A DNA stretch of 64,000 bases from Azospirillum sp. SYSU D00513 (GTDB lineage Bacteria > Pseudomonadota > Alphaproteobacteria > Azospirillales > Azospirillaceae): contig NZ_JAFIQV010000023.1 in NCBI RefSeq assembly GCF_017356015.1, positions 1-64,000 on the forward strand, written 5' to 3'. Below the pieces are notes generated by a model. That model made no database searches. It was not told the DNA's origin and was given only the letters and a program-made list of their open reading frames with translations. The position numbers and the translations under genes are program-made. Below are positions 8,709 through 16,779 of the stretch, piece after piece; within the stretch, counting starts at the first letter, position 1, and each line of letters begins with the position of its first letter.

Positions 8709-9478
8709 TCCACGATCCCCTGCTTCTTCCATAAGGCGGCGAGCTTGCCCTCGGCCTCAAGCCGGTCGAGCATCCCATTGATCCAGTCCACCCCGACCGG
8801 CGCGCCGCTGCGGACCAGCATCGTGTGGGCGTAGACCTGATCCATGCGGTCCGACACCAGCAGCCGCTCCGCCAGCGACGGGTCGCGGCGCAGGAACTGC
8901 ACGAGATAGGACCTCGTCACGATGGCGAGGTCGGCGCGGCCGGCGGCGACGCTGCGCAGGTTGCCCTCATGCGTGACGGTCAGCCGCGCGTTGAAGCGGC
9001 GCTCCAGCAGGTCCGGGTCGGCGTTGAAGCCCGCGAAGGCGTAATGGAAGCCGAGCCGCCCGAGGATGCTCTTGCCCTCCAGCCGGTCGAAATAGGGCTG
9101 ACCGACGCCCGGTCCCTTGCGGGCGACGAACACCTCCCCGTCGCCCAGGAACACGCGCGAGGCCGAGACCGGAAGCTTCCGCCAGCCCCAGTCGAGGCTC
9201 TCGAAGGCGATGACGTCGAAGCGGGCGCGCTGGAGGTCGTCGAAGCGGCGCTGGGGGGAGGTGGGCACGATCTCGAAGCGGAACTCCGCCTGCTCCCGGT
9301 TCAGAAGCTCGACGAAGGCCGGGGTCACGCCCTCCCCGCGCTCATCCAGATAGGGCGGGAATTCGTAGGCGCCGACCTTCACGAGCAGCCGTGCCTGCGA
9401 CGGCGCCGCCGCCAGCGGGGCGGAGGCGAGAGCCAGGCCGAACAGAACCGCACGCCGCCGCAACGTCCATCCGCTCAT
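8705..9478 (-). CDS. Periplasmic solute-binding protein, family 3-like
   Basis: Encodes 257 residues from the ATG at 9478. The N-terminus is a signal peptide with a basic start (MSGWTLRRR), a hydrophobic core and an AAAPSQA-type cleavage site. The mature part follows the amino-acid-type binding fold (VGAYEFPPYLDERG, FDVIAFES, GRADLAIVTRS). It is not next to ABC permease genes. Instead its stop overlaps the start of a membrane SpoIIE phosphatase. I infer that it acts as a ligand receptor feeding that signalling protein rather than as a transporter subunit. The ligand is unknown. Confidence 0.85.
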   Translation of the reverse strand: MSGWTLRRRAVLFGLALASAPLAAAPSQARLLVKVGAYEFPPYLDERGEGVTPAFVELLNREQAEFRFEIVPTSPQRRFDDLQRARFDVIAFESLDWGWRKLPVSASRVFLGDGEVFVARKGPGVGQPYFDRLEGKSILGRLGFHYAFAGFNADPDLLERRFNARLTVTHEGNLRSVAAGRADLAIVTRSYLVQFLRRDPSLAERLLVSDRMDQVYAHTMLVRSGAPVGVDWINGMLDRLEAEGKLAALWKKQGIVE

Positions 9479-9576
9479 CCCAAACTCCCGTACTACGCCC
9501 TTCAGGAGAGTGTAGTTCCCCCGGTCGGGTAGGCGCAAGCCATGGACCCGCAGCGGCCCTTACGAGGAAGCCCCGA

Positions 9577-11358
9577 TCAGGCCGCCACGGTCGTGGCCGT
9601 GCGGACCTCCGCCAGCGCGACGAGTTCGGCGCCGCTCAGCGTCTCCCGCTCCAGCAGGGTCTCGGCGATGGCGTCCAGCGCCGCCCGGTCGGTGCGCAGG
9701 ACGGCGCGGGCGTGCTCCATCCCCTCGTCGGTGATCCGGCGGACCTCCTCGTCGATGCGCCAGGCCGTCCGCTCGGAGCGGGGGCCGTCGGCGTCCTTGC
9801 CGCCATGGGATACGAAACCGATGGCGTCGCTCATGCCCCAGGCGGTGACCATGCGGCGCGCGAGGTCGGTGGCGAAGCGGAAGTCCGCCTCCGCCCCGTT
9901 GGTGACGGCGTCGGCGCCGAAGATCAGCTCCTCGGCGGCGCGGCCGGCCATGGCGACGGCGATGTCCGCCCGCAGCTTGGCGCGCGACACCGACACCCGG
10001 TCGCCTTCCGGCAGGCGCACGACCATGCCCAGCGCGCGGCCGCGCGGGATGATGGTGGCCTTGTGGATCGGGTCGGCCTCCGGGCAGCGGATGGAGACCA
10101 GCGCGTGGCCGGCCTCGTGGAAGGCCGTCAGGCGGCGCTCATGGTCGGTCAGGGCGAGGCTGCGGCGTTCGCTGCCCAGCAGCACGCGGTCCTTGGCGGC
10201 CTCGAAGTCGCCCATGGTGACGGTGGTGCGGCCGTTGCGGGCGGCGGACAGGGCCGCCTCGTTGGTGAGGTTGGACAGCTCGGCGCCGGAAAAGCCCGGC
10301 GTGCCGCGCGCGACCGTCCGCACGCAGACATCCGTGCTCAGCGCCAGGCCGCGCACATGCACGCCCAGGATGGCCTCGCGCCCGGCCACGTCGGGCAGGC
10401 CGACATGGATGTGCCGGTCGAAGCGGCCGGGGCGCAGCACGGCCGGATCCAGCATCTCCGCGCGGTTGGTCGCGCCGATGAGGATCACGTCGCCGGCCTC
10501 CACCACGCCATCCAGCTCGACCAGCAGCTGGTTCAGCGTCTGCTCGCGCTCGCTGTGGGAGTTGGCCTCGCCGCGCTTGCCGGCGAGCGCGTCGATCTCG
10601 TCGATGAAGAGGATGCAGGGGGCGGCGGCCCGCGCCGTGCGGAACAGGTTGCGCACGCGCGCCGCACCCAGCCCGACGAACATTTCCACGAAGTCCGAGC
10701 CCGAGGCGGCGAAGAAGGGCACGCCCGCCTCGCCGGCGGCGGCCTTGGCCAGCATGGTCTTGCCGGTGCCCGGCGGGCCGACCAGCAGCAGGCCCTTGGG
10801 CACCCGCGCGCCGGCCATGGCGAAGCGGCGCGGGTCGCGCAGGAACTCCACCGTCTCGCGCAGTTCCTCCTTGGCCTCGTCCACCCCGGCCACGTCGGCG
10901 AAGACGGTGTGGCTGTCCTGCGGGCGGATGCGGGTGGCCCGGCTGGTGCCCAGGAACTGTCCGCTGCACATCACCAGGGCACCGATCATCAGCGCCACGA
11001 TGATGACCGGGGCCAGCTTCTCGAACACCGTCATGGTCTGCGGCACCAGCCCGCCGGGGCCGTCGTCGAAGGACAGGGCCACCTTGCGCTCGCGCAGCTC
11101 CTTCAGGACGTCGTCGGTGACCGGCATCACCGCGCGGTAGCGGGTGCCGTCCTTCGCCTCCGCATGGGCGAGGTCGGCGCCGAAGGTGACGGAGGCGATC
11201 TCGCCCCGCTCGGCCATCGCCATCATCTCGCTGTAGGTGGCCAGCGTCTCGTCCTTCCGCTCCGCGAAGTCGGACCAGGCGGCGAAGGCGAGCCAGCCGA
11301 GCAGGAGCGCCACGATGGCGATGGCGGAAACGATCAGGGGCTTCGGCAACTGCGGCAT
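9577..11358 (-). CDS. FtsH-family ATP-dependent zinc metalloprotease
   Basis: The 593-residue protein has the full FtsH layout: a first membrane helix (about 7-28), a short periplasmic domain, a second helix (about 115-132), an AAA+ ATPase and an M41 peptidase. Walker A GPPGTGKT is at 194-201, Walker B ILFIDEIDA near 249-257, the pore motif reads FVGLGA at 227-232 (FVGVGA in most FtsH), and RPGRFDR (309-315) is the second region of homology. The zinc site HEAGH is at 414-418. It is shorter than housekeeping FtsH (about 640) and lacks that protein's usual neighbours tilS and folP, so it is probably a second paralog. Confidence 0.88.
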   Translation of the reverse strand: MPQLPKPLIVSAIAIVALLLGWLAFAAWSDFAERKDETLATYSEMMAMAERGEIASVTFGADLAHAEAKDGTRYRAVMPVTDDVLKELRERKVALSFDDGPGGLVPQTMTVFEKLAPVIIVALMIGALVMCSGQFLGTSRATRIRPQDSHTVFADVAGVDEAKEELRETVEFLRDPRRFAMAGARVPKGLLLVGPPGTGKTMLAKAAAGEAGVPFFAASGSDFVEMFVGLGAARVRNLFRTARAAAPCILFIDEIDALAGKRGEANSHSEREQTLNQLLVELDGVVEAGDVILIGATNRAEMLDPAVLRPGRFDRHIHVGLPDVAGREAILGVHVRGLALSTDVCVRTVARGTPGFSGAELSNLTNEAALSAARNGRTTVTMGDFEAAKDRVLLGSERRSLALTDHERRLTAFHEAGHALVSIRCPEADPIHKATIIPRGRALGMVVRLPEGDRVSVSRAKLRADIAVAMAGRAAEELIFGADAVTNGAEADFRFATDLARRMVTAWGMSDAIGFVSHGGKDADGPRSERTAWRIDEEVRRITDEGMEHARAVLRTDRAALDAIAETLLERETLSGAELVALAEVRTATTVAA

Positions 11359-11533
11359 GTCATCCCACGCAAGGCAAGGCGGATCGGGCTTTCGGGTTAA
11401 TCAATGAAGACGGGTGCGGGAGGCTTCAACCGCTTTCTCCCTCCGCCTTTTCTTTGACACGCCCGCAAGCGCCTTGATCGGCGGGGCGGTCCTCGCTATA
11501 GCCTCGCCCCTTCGTTTTTGGGGAGGGAAGGTC

Positions 11534-12790
11534 ATGGCGTCCTGCGGTCTCGACTTCGGCACGTCGAACACGACGTTGGGGGTTGCCGGTGTCGGCGACC
11601 TGCGGCTGCTGCCCCTGGATGGCGCCCGGCCGACCCTGCCCAGCGCCGTCTTCTTCGACTTCGAGAGCGGGGCCGTGACGGTCGGACAGGCGGCCATCGA
11701 CGGCTATGTCTCCGGGGTGGAGGGGCGCCTGATGCGTTCCATCAAGTCGGCGCTGGGCACCGGGCTGATCGACGCGGACACGGCGCTGCGCAGCGGCCGG
11801 ATCACGTTCCGCGAGGTGATCGCCACCTTCCTGCGCGCGGCGAAGGAACGGGCGGAGGCCCAGGCCGGCGCCGAGCTGGACGAGGTGGTGCTCGGCCGTC
11901 CCGTGCATTTCGTGGACGGCGACGCGGCCGCCGACGCGGCGGCGGAGGAGGCGCTGGGCGCCATCGCCCGGACGCTCGGTTTCCGGAACATCTCCTTCCA
12001 GTTCGAGCCCATCGCCGCGGCGCTCGACTACGAGCAGCAGGTCGATGCCGAGGAGCTGGCGCTGATCGCCGACATCGGCGGCGGCACGTCGGACTTCTCC
12101 ATCGTGCGCATCGGGCCGGAGCGGCGCGGGCGCGCCGACCGCGCCGCCGACATCCTGGCGAACGACGGCATCCGCATCGGCGGCACCGACTTCGACCGCG
12201 ACCTCAGCCTCGCGACCGCCATGCCGCTGCTGGGCTACGGCAGCCCGATGAAGCGGAACGGGCTGAACGCGCCGAACAGCCCCTTCCTGGACCTCGCCAC
12301 CTGGTCGAAGATCAACTTCCTCTACACCGCCAAGTCGCTGGCCGAGCTGCGGCGCCTGAAACAGGATTCGGCCGCGCCCGAGCTGATCGAGCGGCTGGTC
12401 GGCGTCGTCGAGCACCGTCTCGGCCACGCGCTGGCGATGGAGGTGGAGCGCACCAAGATCGCCCTGTCCGACGCGCCGCAGGCGGCCCTGACGCTGGACT
12501 GGGGCGACGACCGGCTCGCCCGGCCGGTCGAGGTGGCGGAGCTGAACGACGCGACGGGCGCGCTCGCCGGCCGCATCGGCGCCAGGGTGCGCGCCTGCCT
12601 CGCGGAGGCCGGCACCCCGGCCGACCGCATCGACGCGCTGTTCCTGACCGGTGGCTCGACCCAGCTTCCGCAGGTGCGGTCGGCGATCCTCGCCGAGCTG
12701 CCGGGCGCCCGGGTGGTGGAAGGCAACATCTTCGGTTCGGTCGGGCTCGGCCTGACGGTCGAGGCGGCGCGGCGCTACGGCCGGGCCTGA
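11534..12790 (+). CDS. Hsp70 family protein (YegD-like chaperone ATPase)
   Basis: Encodes 418 residues, covering only the actin-like ATPase region of Hsp70 with no full substrate-binding domain, as in YegD. Phosphate loops are LDFGTSNTTLG near the start and IADIGGGTSDFS near residue 180. The adenosine motif LTGGSTQLPQVR is near 375-386. The ATG at 11534 has the ribosome-binding site GGGAGGGAAGG just upstream. It is divergent from the FtsH-like protease, which fits a quality-control pairing, though that link is inference from position. Confidence 0.88.
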   Translation: MASCGLDFGTSNTTLGVAGVGDLRLLPLDGARPTLPSAVFFDFESGAVTVGQAAIDGYVSGVEGRLMRSIKSALGTGLIDADTALRSGRITFREVIATFLRAAKERAEAQAGAELDEVVLGRPVHFVDGDAAADAAAEEALGAIARTLGFRNISFQFEPIAAALDYEQQVDAEELALIADIGGGTSDFSIVRIGPERRGRADRAADILANDGIRIGGTDFDRDLSLATAMPLLGYGSPMKRNGLNAPNSPFLDLATWSKINFLYTAKSLAELRRLKQDSAAPELIERLVGVVEHRLGHALAMEVERTKIALSDAPQAALTLDWGDDRLARPVEVAELNDATGALAGRIGARVRACLAEAGTPADRIDALFLTGGSTQLPQVRSAILAELPGARVVEGNIFGSVGLGLTVEAARRYGRA

Positions 12791-12990
12791 GGGAAAGGCG
12801 TGGCGGCGGGCAGGCCGGTATCGGGGCCTTTCCCCTTTATCTACTGCCGCGCGATGGAATTCCTGAAAATTCCCACCACATGATCCTTTGGGCTGGGGTA
12901 CATTGCGACCCGCCTTGCGCGCGCAGGGCGGACGTTCGTGCGTCTTTGCCTTTCGTGCGCTTTCGCCAAGACCACCGGGATAATCGCTGA

Positions 12991-14070
12991 ATGACCATTG
13001 CCGTTACCGCCACGCCGGAGCCCAGCCCCGCCGTGACGCCCAGCATCGATTCCGGCGCGGATGCCGGAAGCCGCAAGCGCACGGCGCGTTTCTGGGCGGA
13101 GCGTCTGGCGGCCTACAAGGAGCCGGAGGCGCGCCGCAGCATCGGCCAGCTCGCCAGCACCATCCTGCCGCTCGCCGGATTGCTCACGCTCATGGGTCTC
13201 AGCCTCCAGGTCGGTTACTGGCTCACGCTGCTTCTCGCGGTTCCGGCGGCGCTGTTCCTGGCGCGGCTGTGGATCCTCCAGCATGACTGCGGCCACGGCG
13301 CCTTCTTCCGGACCAGCCGGGCGAACGACTGGGTGGGGCGCTGCCTCGGCGTGCTGACGGTGACGCCTTACGAGATGTGGCGGCGCGACCACGCCGTGCA
13401 CCACGCGACGTCGGGCAACCTGGACAAGCGGGGCTTCGGCGACATCGATACGCTGACGGTGCGCGAGTACCTGGCTCTGTCGCCCTGGAAGCGCTTCTGC
13501 TACCGCGTCTACCGCAACCCGCTCGTCCTGTTCGGCGTCGGCCCGACCTACCTGTTCCTGATCCGCTTCCGTTTCCCGCTCGGCCCCTGGTCGGACGTCC
13601 GCGCCTGGCTCAGCGTGATCGGCAGCAACGCCGCCACGGCGGCGGCGGTCGGTCTCTTCATCTACCTGTTCGGCGCCGCCCCGGTTCTGGGCGTCTGGCT
13701 GCCGGTGGTCCTGCTGGCGGCGACGATCGGCGTCTGGATGTTCTACATCCAGCACCAGTTCGACACGGTCTATTGGCGTTCCGGCAAGGAATGGGACTTC
13801 CACGACGCGGCGATCCACGGCAGCTCCTTCTACGACCTGCCGGGCTGGCTGCACTGGATGACTGCCTATGTCGGCTACCATCATGTGCATCACCTGGCGT
13901 CGCGCATCCCCAACTACCGCCTTCCGGACTGCCACCGCGCCATCGCGGAGTTCCAGGCCGTCCGCTCGATCACGCTGAAGGAAAGCCTGAGGTCCATCCG
14001 CCTCGCCCTGTTCGACGAGGACAGCCGGCGCCTGATCGGCTTCGGCGAGCTCAAGGCCAAGGCGGCCTGA
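12991..14070 (+). CDS. Fatty acid desaturase family protein
   Basis: Encodes a 359-residue membrane di-iron desaturase or hydroxylase. The three histidine boxes are HDCGH at 98-102, HAVHH at 134-138 and HHVHH at 297-301. Two hydrophobic blocks precede the first box (about 55-95), and another lies near 208-255. The spacing fits acyl-lipid desaturases of the DesA type, which introduce a double bond and adjust membrane fluidity, but the regiospecificity cannot be read. A strong palindromic terminator follows. The 200 bases upstream contain no gene. Confidence 0.9.
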   Translation: MTIAVTATPEPSPAVTPSIDSGADAGSRKRTARFWAERLAAYKEPEARRSIGQLASTILPLAGLLTLMGLSLQVGYWLTLLLAVPAALFLARLWILQHDCGHGAFFRTSRANDWVGRCLGVLTVTPYEMWRRDHAVHHATSGNLDKRGFGDIDTLTVREYLALSPWKRFCYRVYRNPLVLFGVGPTYLFLIRFRFPLGPWSDVRAWLSVIGSNAATAAAVGLFIYLFGAAPVLGVWLPVVLLAATIGVWMFYIQHQFDTVYWRSGKEWDFHDAAIHGSSFYDLPGWLHWMTAYVGYHHVHHLASRIPNYRLPDCHRAIAEFQAVRSITLKESLRSIRLALFDEDSRRLIGFGELKAKAA

Positions 14071-14098
14071 GGGCCGCCGACCACCCCGCCAGGACGCA

Positions 14099-14130
14099 AA
14101 AAAGGGGCTGCCATATGGCAGCCCCTTTTT
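14099..14130. terminator. Bidirectional intrinsic terminator
   Basis: A perfect 32-base palindrome consists of A5, a GC-rich stem centred on CCATATGG, then T5. It lies between the converging desaturase and GlsB-type genes and has U-runs on both strands, so it should terminate both. Confidence 0.92.
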
Positions 14131-14153
14131 CGTACCTGCGTCCTTCGGACCGG

Positions 14154-14408
14154 TCAGGCCGTCCGGCGGCCGGCGACCATGCGGTAGATGGCGAGGATGA
14201 TGACGGCGCCGACGACGGCACCGATGAAGCCCGCCCCCTCGCCGGCGCGGTACCAGCCGACCGCCTCGCCGAGATAGGTGGCGACGAAGGCACCGGCGAT
14301 GCCGAGCAGCGTGGTGATGATGAAGCCGCCCGGATCACGGCCAGGCATCAGGAACTTGGCGATGACGCCCGCGATAAAGCCGATGATGATCGTCCAAAGG
14401 ATGCCCAT
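14154..14408 (-). CDS. GlsB/YeaQ/YmgE family stress-response membrane protein
   Basis: Encodes 84 residues with three hydrophobic helices and the glycine-rich pattern of the transglycosylase-associated-protein family: MGILWTIIIGFIAGVIAKF, then GRDPGGFIITTLLGIAGAF, then GAVVGAVIILAIYR. Members are small inner-membrane proteins often induced by stress; the molecular role is not known. The ATG at 14408 is chosen because GGGAGAGTGACC precedes it. A GTG two codons earlier is possible. Confidence 0.92.
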   Translation of the reverse strand: MGILWTIIIGFIAGVIAKFLMPGRDPGGFIITTLLGIAGAFVATYLGEAVGWYRAGEGAGFIGAVVGAVIILAIYRMVAGRRTA

Positions 14409-14563
14409 GGTCACTCTCCCATATGTTTCAGGACCCTTCCCATCACCTAAACGCGTGCGCCGCCGTTTGGTTCAGACGTGCGTGGGAGCCCATTATGGGG
14501 AGGCCGAATTTTCCTTCCCCTTCACCCCTCCCCGAATGGAGGGATGAAGGGAAGGGTGCCGGG

Positions 14564-15220
14564 TCAGGCCCGCAGGGCGGCCATGTTCTCGGCGTAGCGC
14601 GCGGGGCCGCCGGTGAAGGTGGCTGTGCCGGCGACCAGCACGTCGGCGCCGGCATCGATGGCGAGGCGGGCGGTTTCCCGGTTGATGCCGCCGTCGACCT
14701 GGAGGTCGATGGCCTTGCCGAGCGCGTCGATTCGCCCGCGCAGCTCGCGGATCTTCGGAAGCTGGCTGTGGATGAAGCTCTGGCCACCGAAGCCCGGGTT
14801 CACGGTCATCACCAGCACGAGATCCAGATCCTCGAGCAGATACTGGACGGCATCGACCGGCGTCGCCGGGTTCAGCGACACGCCGGCCTTCTTGCCGAGC
14901 GACTTGATGAGCTGGACCGTGCGGTGCAGGTGGGCGCCGGCCTCCGGATGCACGGTGATGATGTCCGCCCCGGCGTCGGCGAAGGCGGCGATGTAGGGAT
15001 CGGCGGGGGAGATCATCAGGTGCGCGTCGAAGACCTTCGCGCTGTGCGGACGCAGGGCCTTCACGACGGCCGGGCCGATGGTGATGTTCGGCACGAAATG
15101 GCCGTCCATCACGTCGATGTGGATGTAGTCCGCCCCGGCCTCGTCGATGGCGCGCACCTCTTCGCCGAGCCGGGCGAAATCGGCGGAAAGGATGGAGGGG
15201 GCGATCTTGACCGGGCGCAT
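14564..15220 (-). CDS. rpe: Ribulose-phosphate 3-epimerase
   Basis: Rpe interconverts ribulose-5-phosphate and xylulose-5-phosphate in the pentose phosphate and Calvin cycles. The 218-residue TIM barrel carries the expected landmarks: [13 protein letters not shown] at the N-terminus, [16 protein letters not shown] with the metal-binding His and Asp, a metal-binding His in [18 protein letters not shown] for the phosphate, and the catalytic Asp in LQVDGGIN. It has the standard family length. The divergent gene upstream starts 146 bases away. Confidence 0.97.
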   Translation of the reverse strand: MRPVKIAPSILSADFARLGEEVRAIDEAGADYIHIDVMDGHFVPNITIGPAVVKALRPHSAKVFDAHLMISPADPYIAAFADAGADIITVHPEAGAHLHRTVQLIKSLGKKAGVSLNPATPVDAVQYLLEDLDLVLVMTVNPGFGGQSFIHSQLPKIRELRGRIDALGKAIDLQVDGGINRETARLAIDAGADVLVAGTATFTGGPARYAENMAALRA

Positions 15221-15366
15221 GGACAGGGTTTCCCTGGAGGTGTGGAACGGCGCCCTCCCATAGCACCCTTCAGGCCGCCGCCCAACAGTTTCGCCTGCTC
15301 CTTCCGCTGCCGGGAACCTTCAAAAGGCGGCTTTCCCGCGCGCTGAGTTGTGGCATGCTCGGGGGC

Positions 15367-16107
15367 ATGAAGATCATCGCCTATCCGCTGTCCGGCGTGG
15401 TTCCGGACATCCGCCCCGCCAGCAGCAGCCGCGACTGGATCGACGCCCTGCCGGAACAGTACGGCTACCGCTGCCTGCCGCTGAACATCGCGAGCATGCA
15501 TGGCTGGGAGATCGGCGCCCCATGCCGCGTTCGGGCGGTGTGGAACGGCGGCGCGGCCCTGGACGCCATCCGGGTCGTGGCGGACGAGGCCCACCCGCTG
15601 CTGCCCGCCAGCCATTTCGGGAGCGGAGTCCTGACCTTCCATGTCGGCGCCCTGTTCCGCACCCCGCCGGGGGTGAACCTGATGGTGACCGGGCCGCTCA
15701 ACCATGTGAAGGACGGCATCCAGCCGCTGGCCGGCATCATGGAAACCGACTGGTCGCCCTATCCCTTCACGATGAACTGGAAGTTCACCGCGCCGGGCAA
15801 GGAAGTGACCTGGGAGAAGGGCGAGCCCTTCGCCATGCTGATGCCGATCCAGCGCGGCCTGCTGGACTCCCTGGAGCCGGAGGTGCGCGACCTGGACAGC
15901 GATCCGGAACTGGCCGCGCAGTATCGCGGCTGGGCGGAGGCGCGGACGAAGTTCAACAAGGACCTTCAGACGCCGGGCAGCGACGCCATGACCCAGCGCT
16001 GGCAGAAGGGCTATTACCGGGGCATGCGCCCGGACGGGGAGCCCGGCCACCCCGACCACCAGACGAAGGTCCGCGCGCGCCCCTTCAAGATCACGCCGAA
16101 GGCGTGA
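15367..16107 (+). CDS. DUF6065 family protein
   Basis: Encodes about 246 residues beginning MKIIAYPLSGVVPDIRPA. The sequence resembles the DUF6065 family as I remember it, including SHFGSGVLTFHVG, ALFRTPPGVNLMV, KDGIQPLAGIMETDW and PFTMNWKFTAPGKEV. There is no signal peptide or membrane helix. The function is unknown. The ATG at 15355, four codons earlier, is an alternative; neither start has a good ribosome-binding site. The gene converges on greB with a 9-base gap. Confidence 0.8.
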   Translation: MKIIAYPLSGVVPDIRPASSSRDWIDALPEQYGYRCLPLNIASMHGWEIGAPCRVRAVWNGGAALDAIRVVADEAHPLLPASHFGSGVLTFHVGALFRTPPGVNLMVTGPLNHVKDGIQPLAGIMETDWSPYPFTMNWKFTAPGKEVTWEKGEPFAMLMPIQRGLLDSLEPEVRDLDSDPELAAQYRGWAEARTKFNKDLQTPGSDAMTQRWQKGYYRGMRPDGEPGHPDHQTKVRARPFKITPKA

Positions 16108-16116
16108 GGACGGGCA

Positions 16117-16680
16117 TCAGGCGCCGGTCTCCGGGTAGCGGATCGCGATGACCTCGATCTGCTCCGGGCCGGCGGGGGTGCGCAGATCGACGAGATCGCC
16201 CTCCTGCGCCTTCAGAAGGGCACGGGCGATCGGCGACACCCAGCTCACCTGGTTGCGGTCGATGTCCACCTCATCCACCCCGACGATCGTGATGGTGTTC
16301 TCGGCGCCGTCCTCACGCGCATAGGTCACGGTCGCGCCGAAGAAGACGCGGTCACGGGTCTTCTGCTCGGCGGGATCGACGACCTGGGCGATCTCCAGCC
16401 GCTTCGTGAGGAAGCGTATGCGCCGATCGATCTCGCGCAGGCGCTTCTTGCCGTAGATGTAATCGCCGTTCTCCGACCGGTCGCCGTTCCCGGCGGCCCA
16501 GGAAACCACCTCGACGACCTTCGGCCGCTCGACGCGGAGCAGGTTCCGCAATTCGTCCTGGAGGCGCTGGAAACCCTGCGGGGTGATGTAGTTCTTCGCC
16601 CCCTTCGGCAAGGGCTGTGCGCCTTCCGGGAGATCGTCGTCGGCGTCGTTGTCGCTTTCCTTGGTGAAGGCCTTGCTCAT
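16117..16680 (-). CDS. greB: Transcription elongation factor GreA/GreB family (GreB-like)
   Basis: Gre factors enter the RNA polymerase secondary channel and stimulate cleavage of backtracked RNA. The 187-residue protein has an acidic N-terminal tail (about 1-27), a coiled-coil hairpin with YITPQGFQRLQDELRNLL and GDRSENGDYIYGKKRLREID, and a C-terminal FKBP-like domain with SWVSPIARALLKAQEGD. The ENGDYIYGK motif and RRIRFLTKRLE favour GreB over GreA. A terminator and rne lie upstream on the same strand. Confidence 0.92.
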   Translation of the reverse strand: MSKAFTKESDNDADDDLPEGAQPLPKGAKNYITPQGFQRLQDELRNLLRVERPKVVEVVSWAAGNGDRSENGDYIYGKKRLREIDRRIRFLTKRLEIAQVVDPAEQKTRDRVFFGATVTYAREDGAENTITIVGVDEVDIDRNQVSWVSPIARALLKAQEGDLVDLRTPAGPEQIEVIAIRYPETGA

Positions 16681-16727
16681 CGCGGTCTCGTGCGTCCCTG
16701 TGCCGGGAAGGGGATTGGGCTGAAACA

Positions 16728-16753
16728 GAAAAGGCGCCCGGAGGCGCCTTTTC
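16728..16753 (-). terminator. Intrinsic terminator after rne
   Basis: An 11-bp stem (16728-16738 with 16743-16753) has a 4-base loop and runs of four A and four T at the ends. It lies between the stop of rne and the start of greB, both on the minus strand, so it should separate their transcription. Confidence 0.8.
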
Positions 16754-16779
16754 CAGTGCTGATCCGGGAAACTCCGGCG

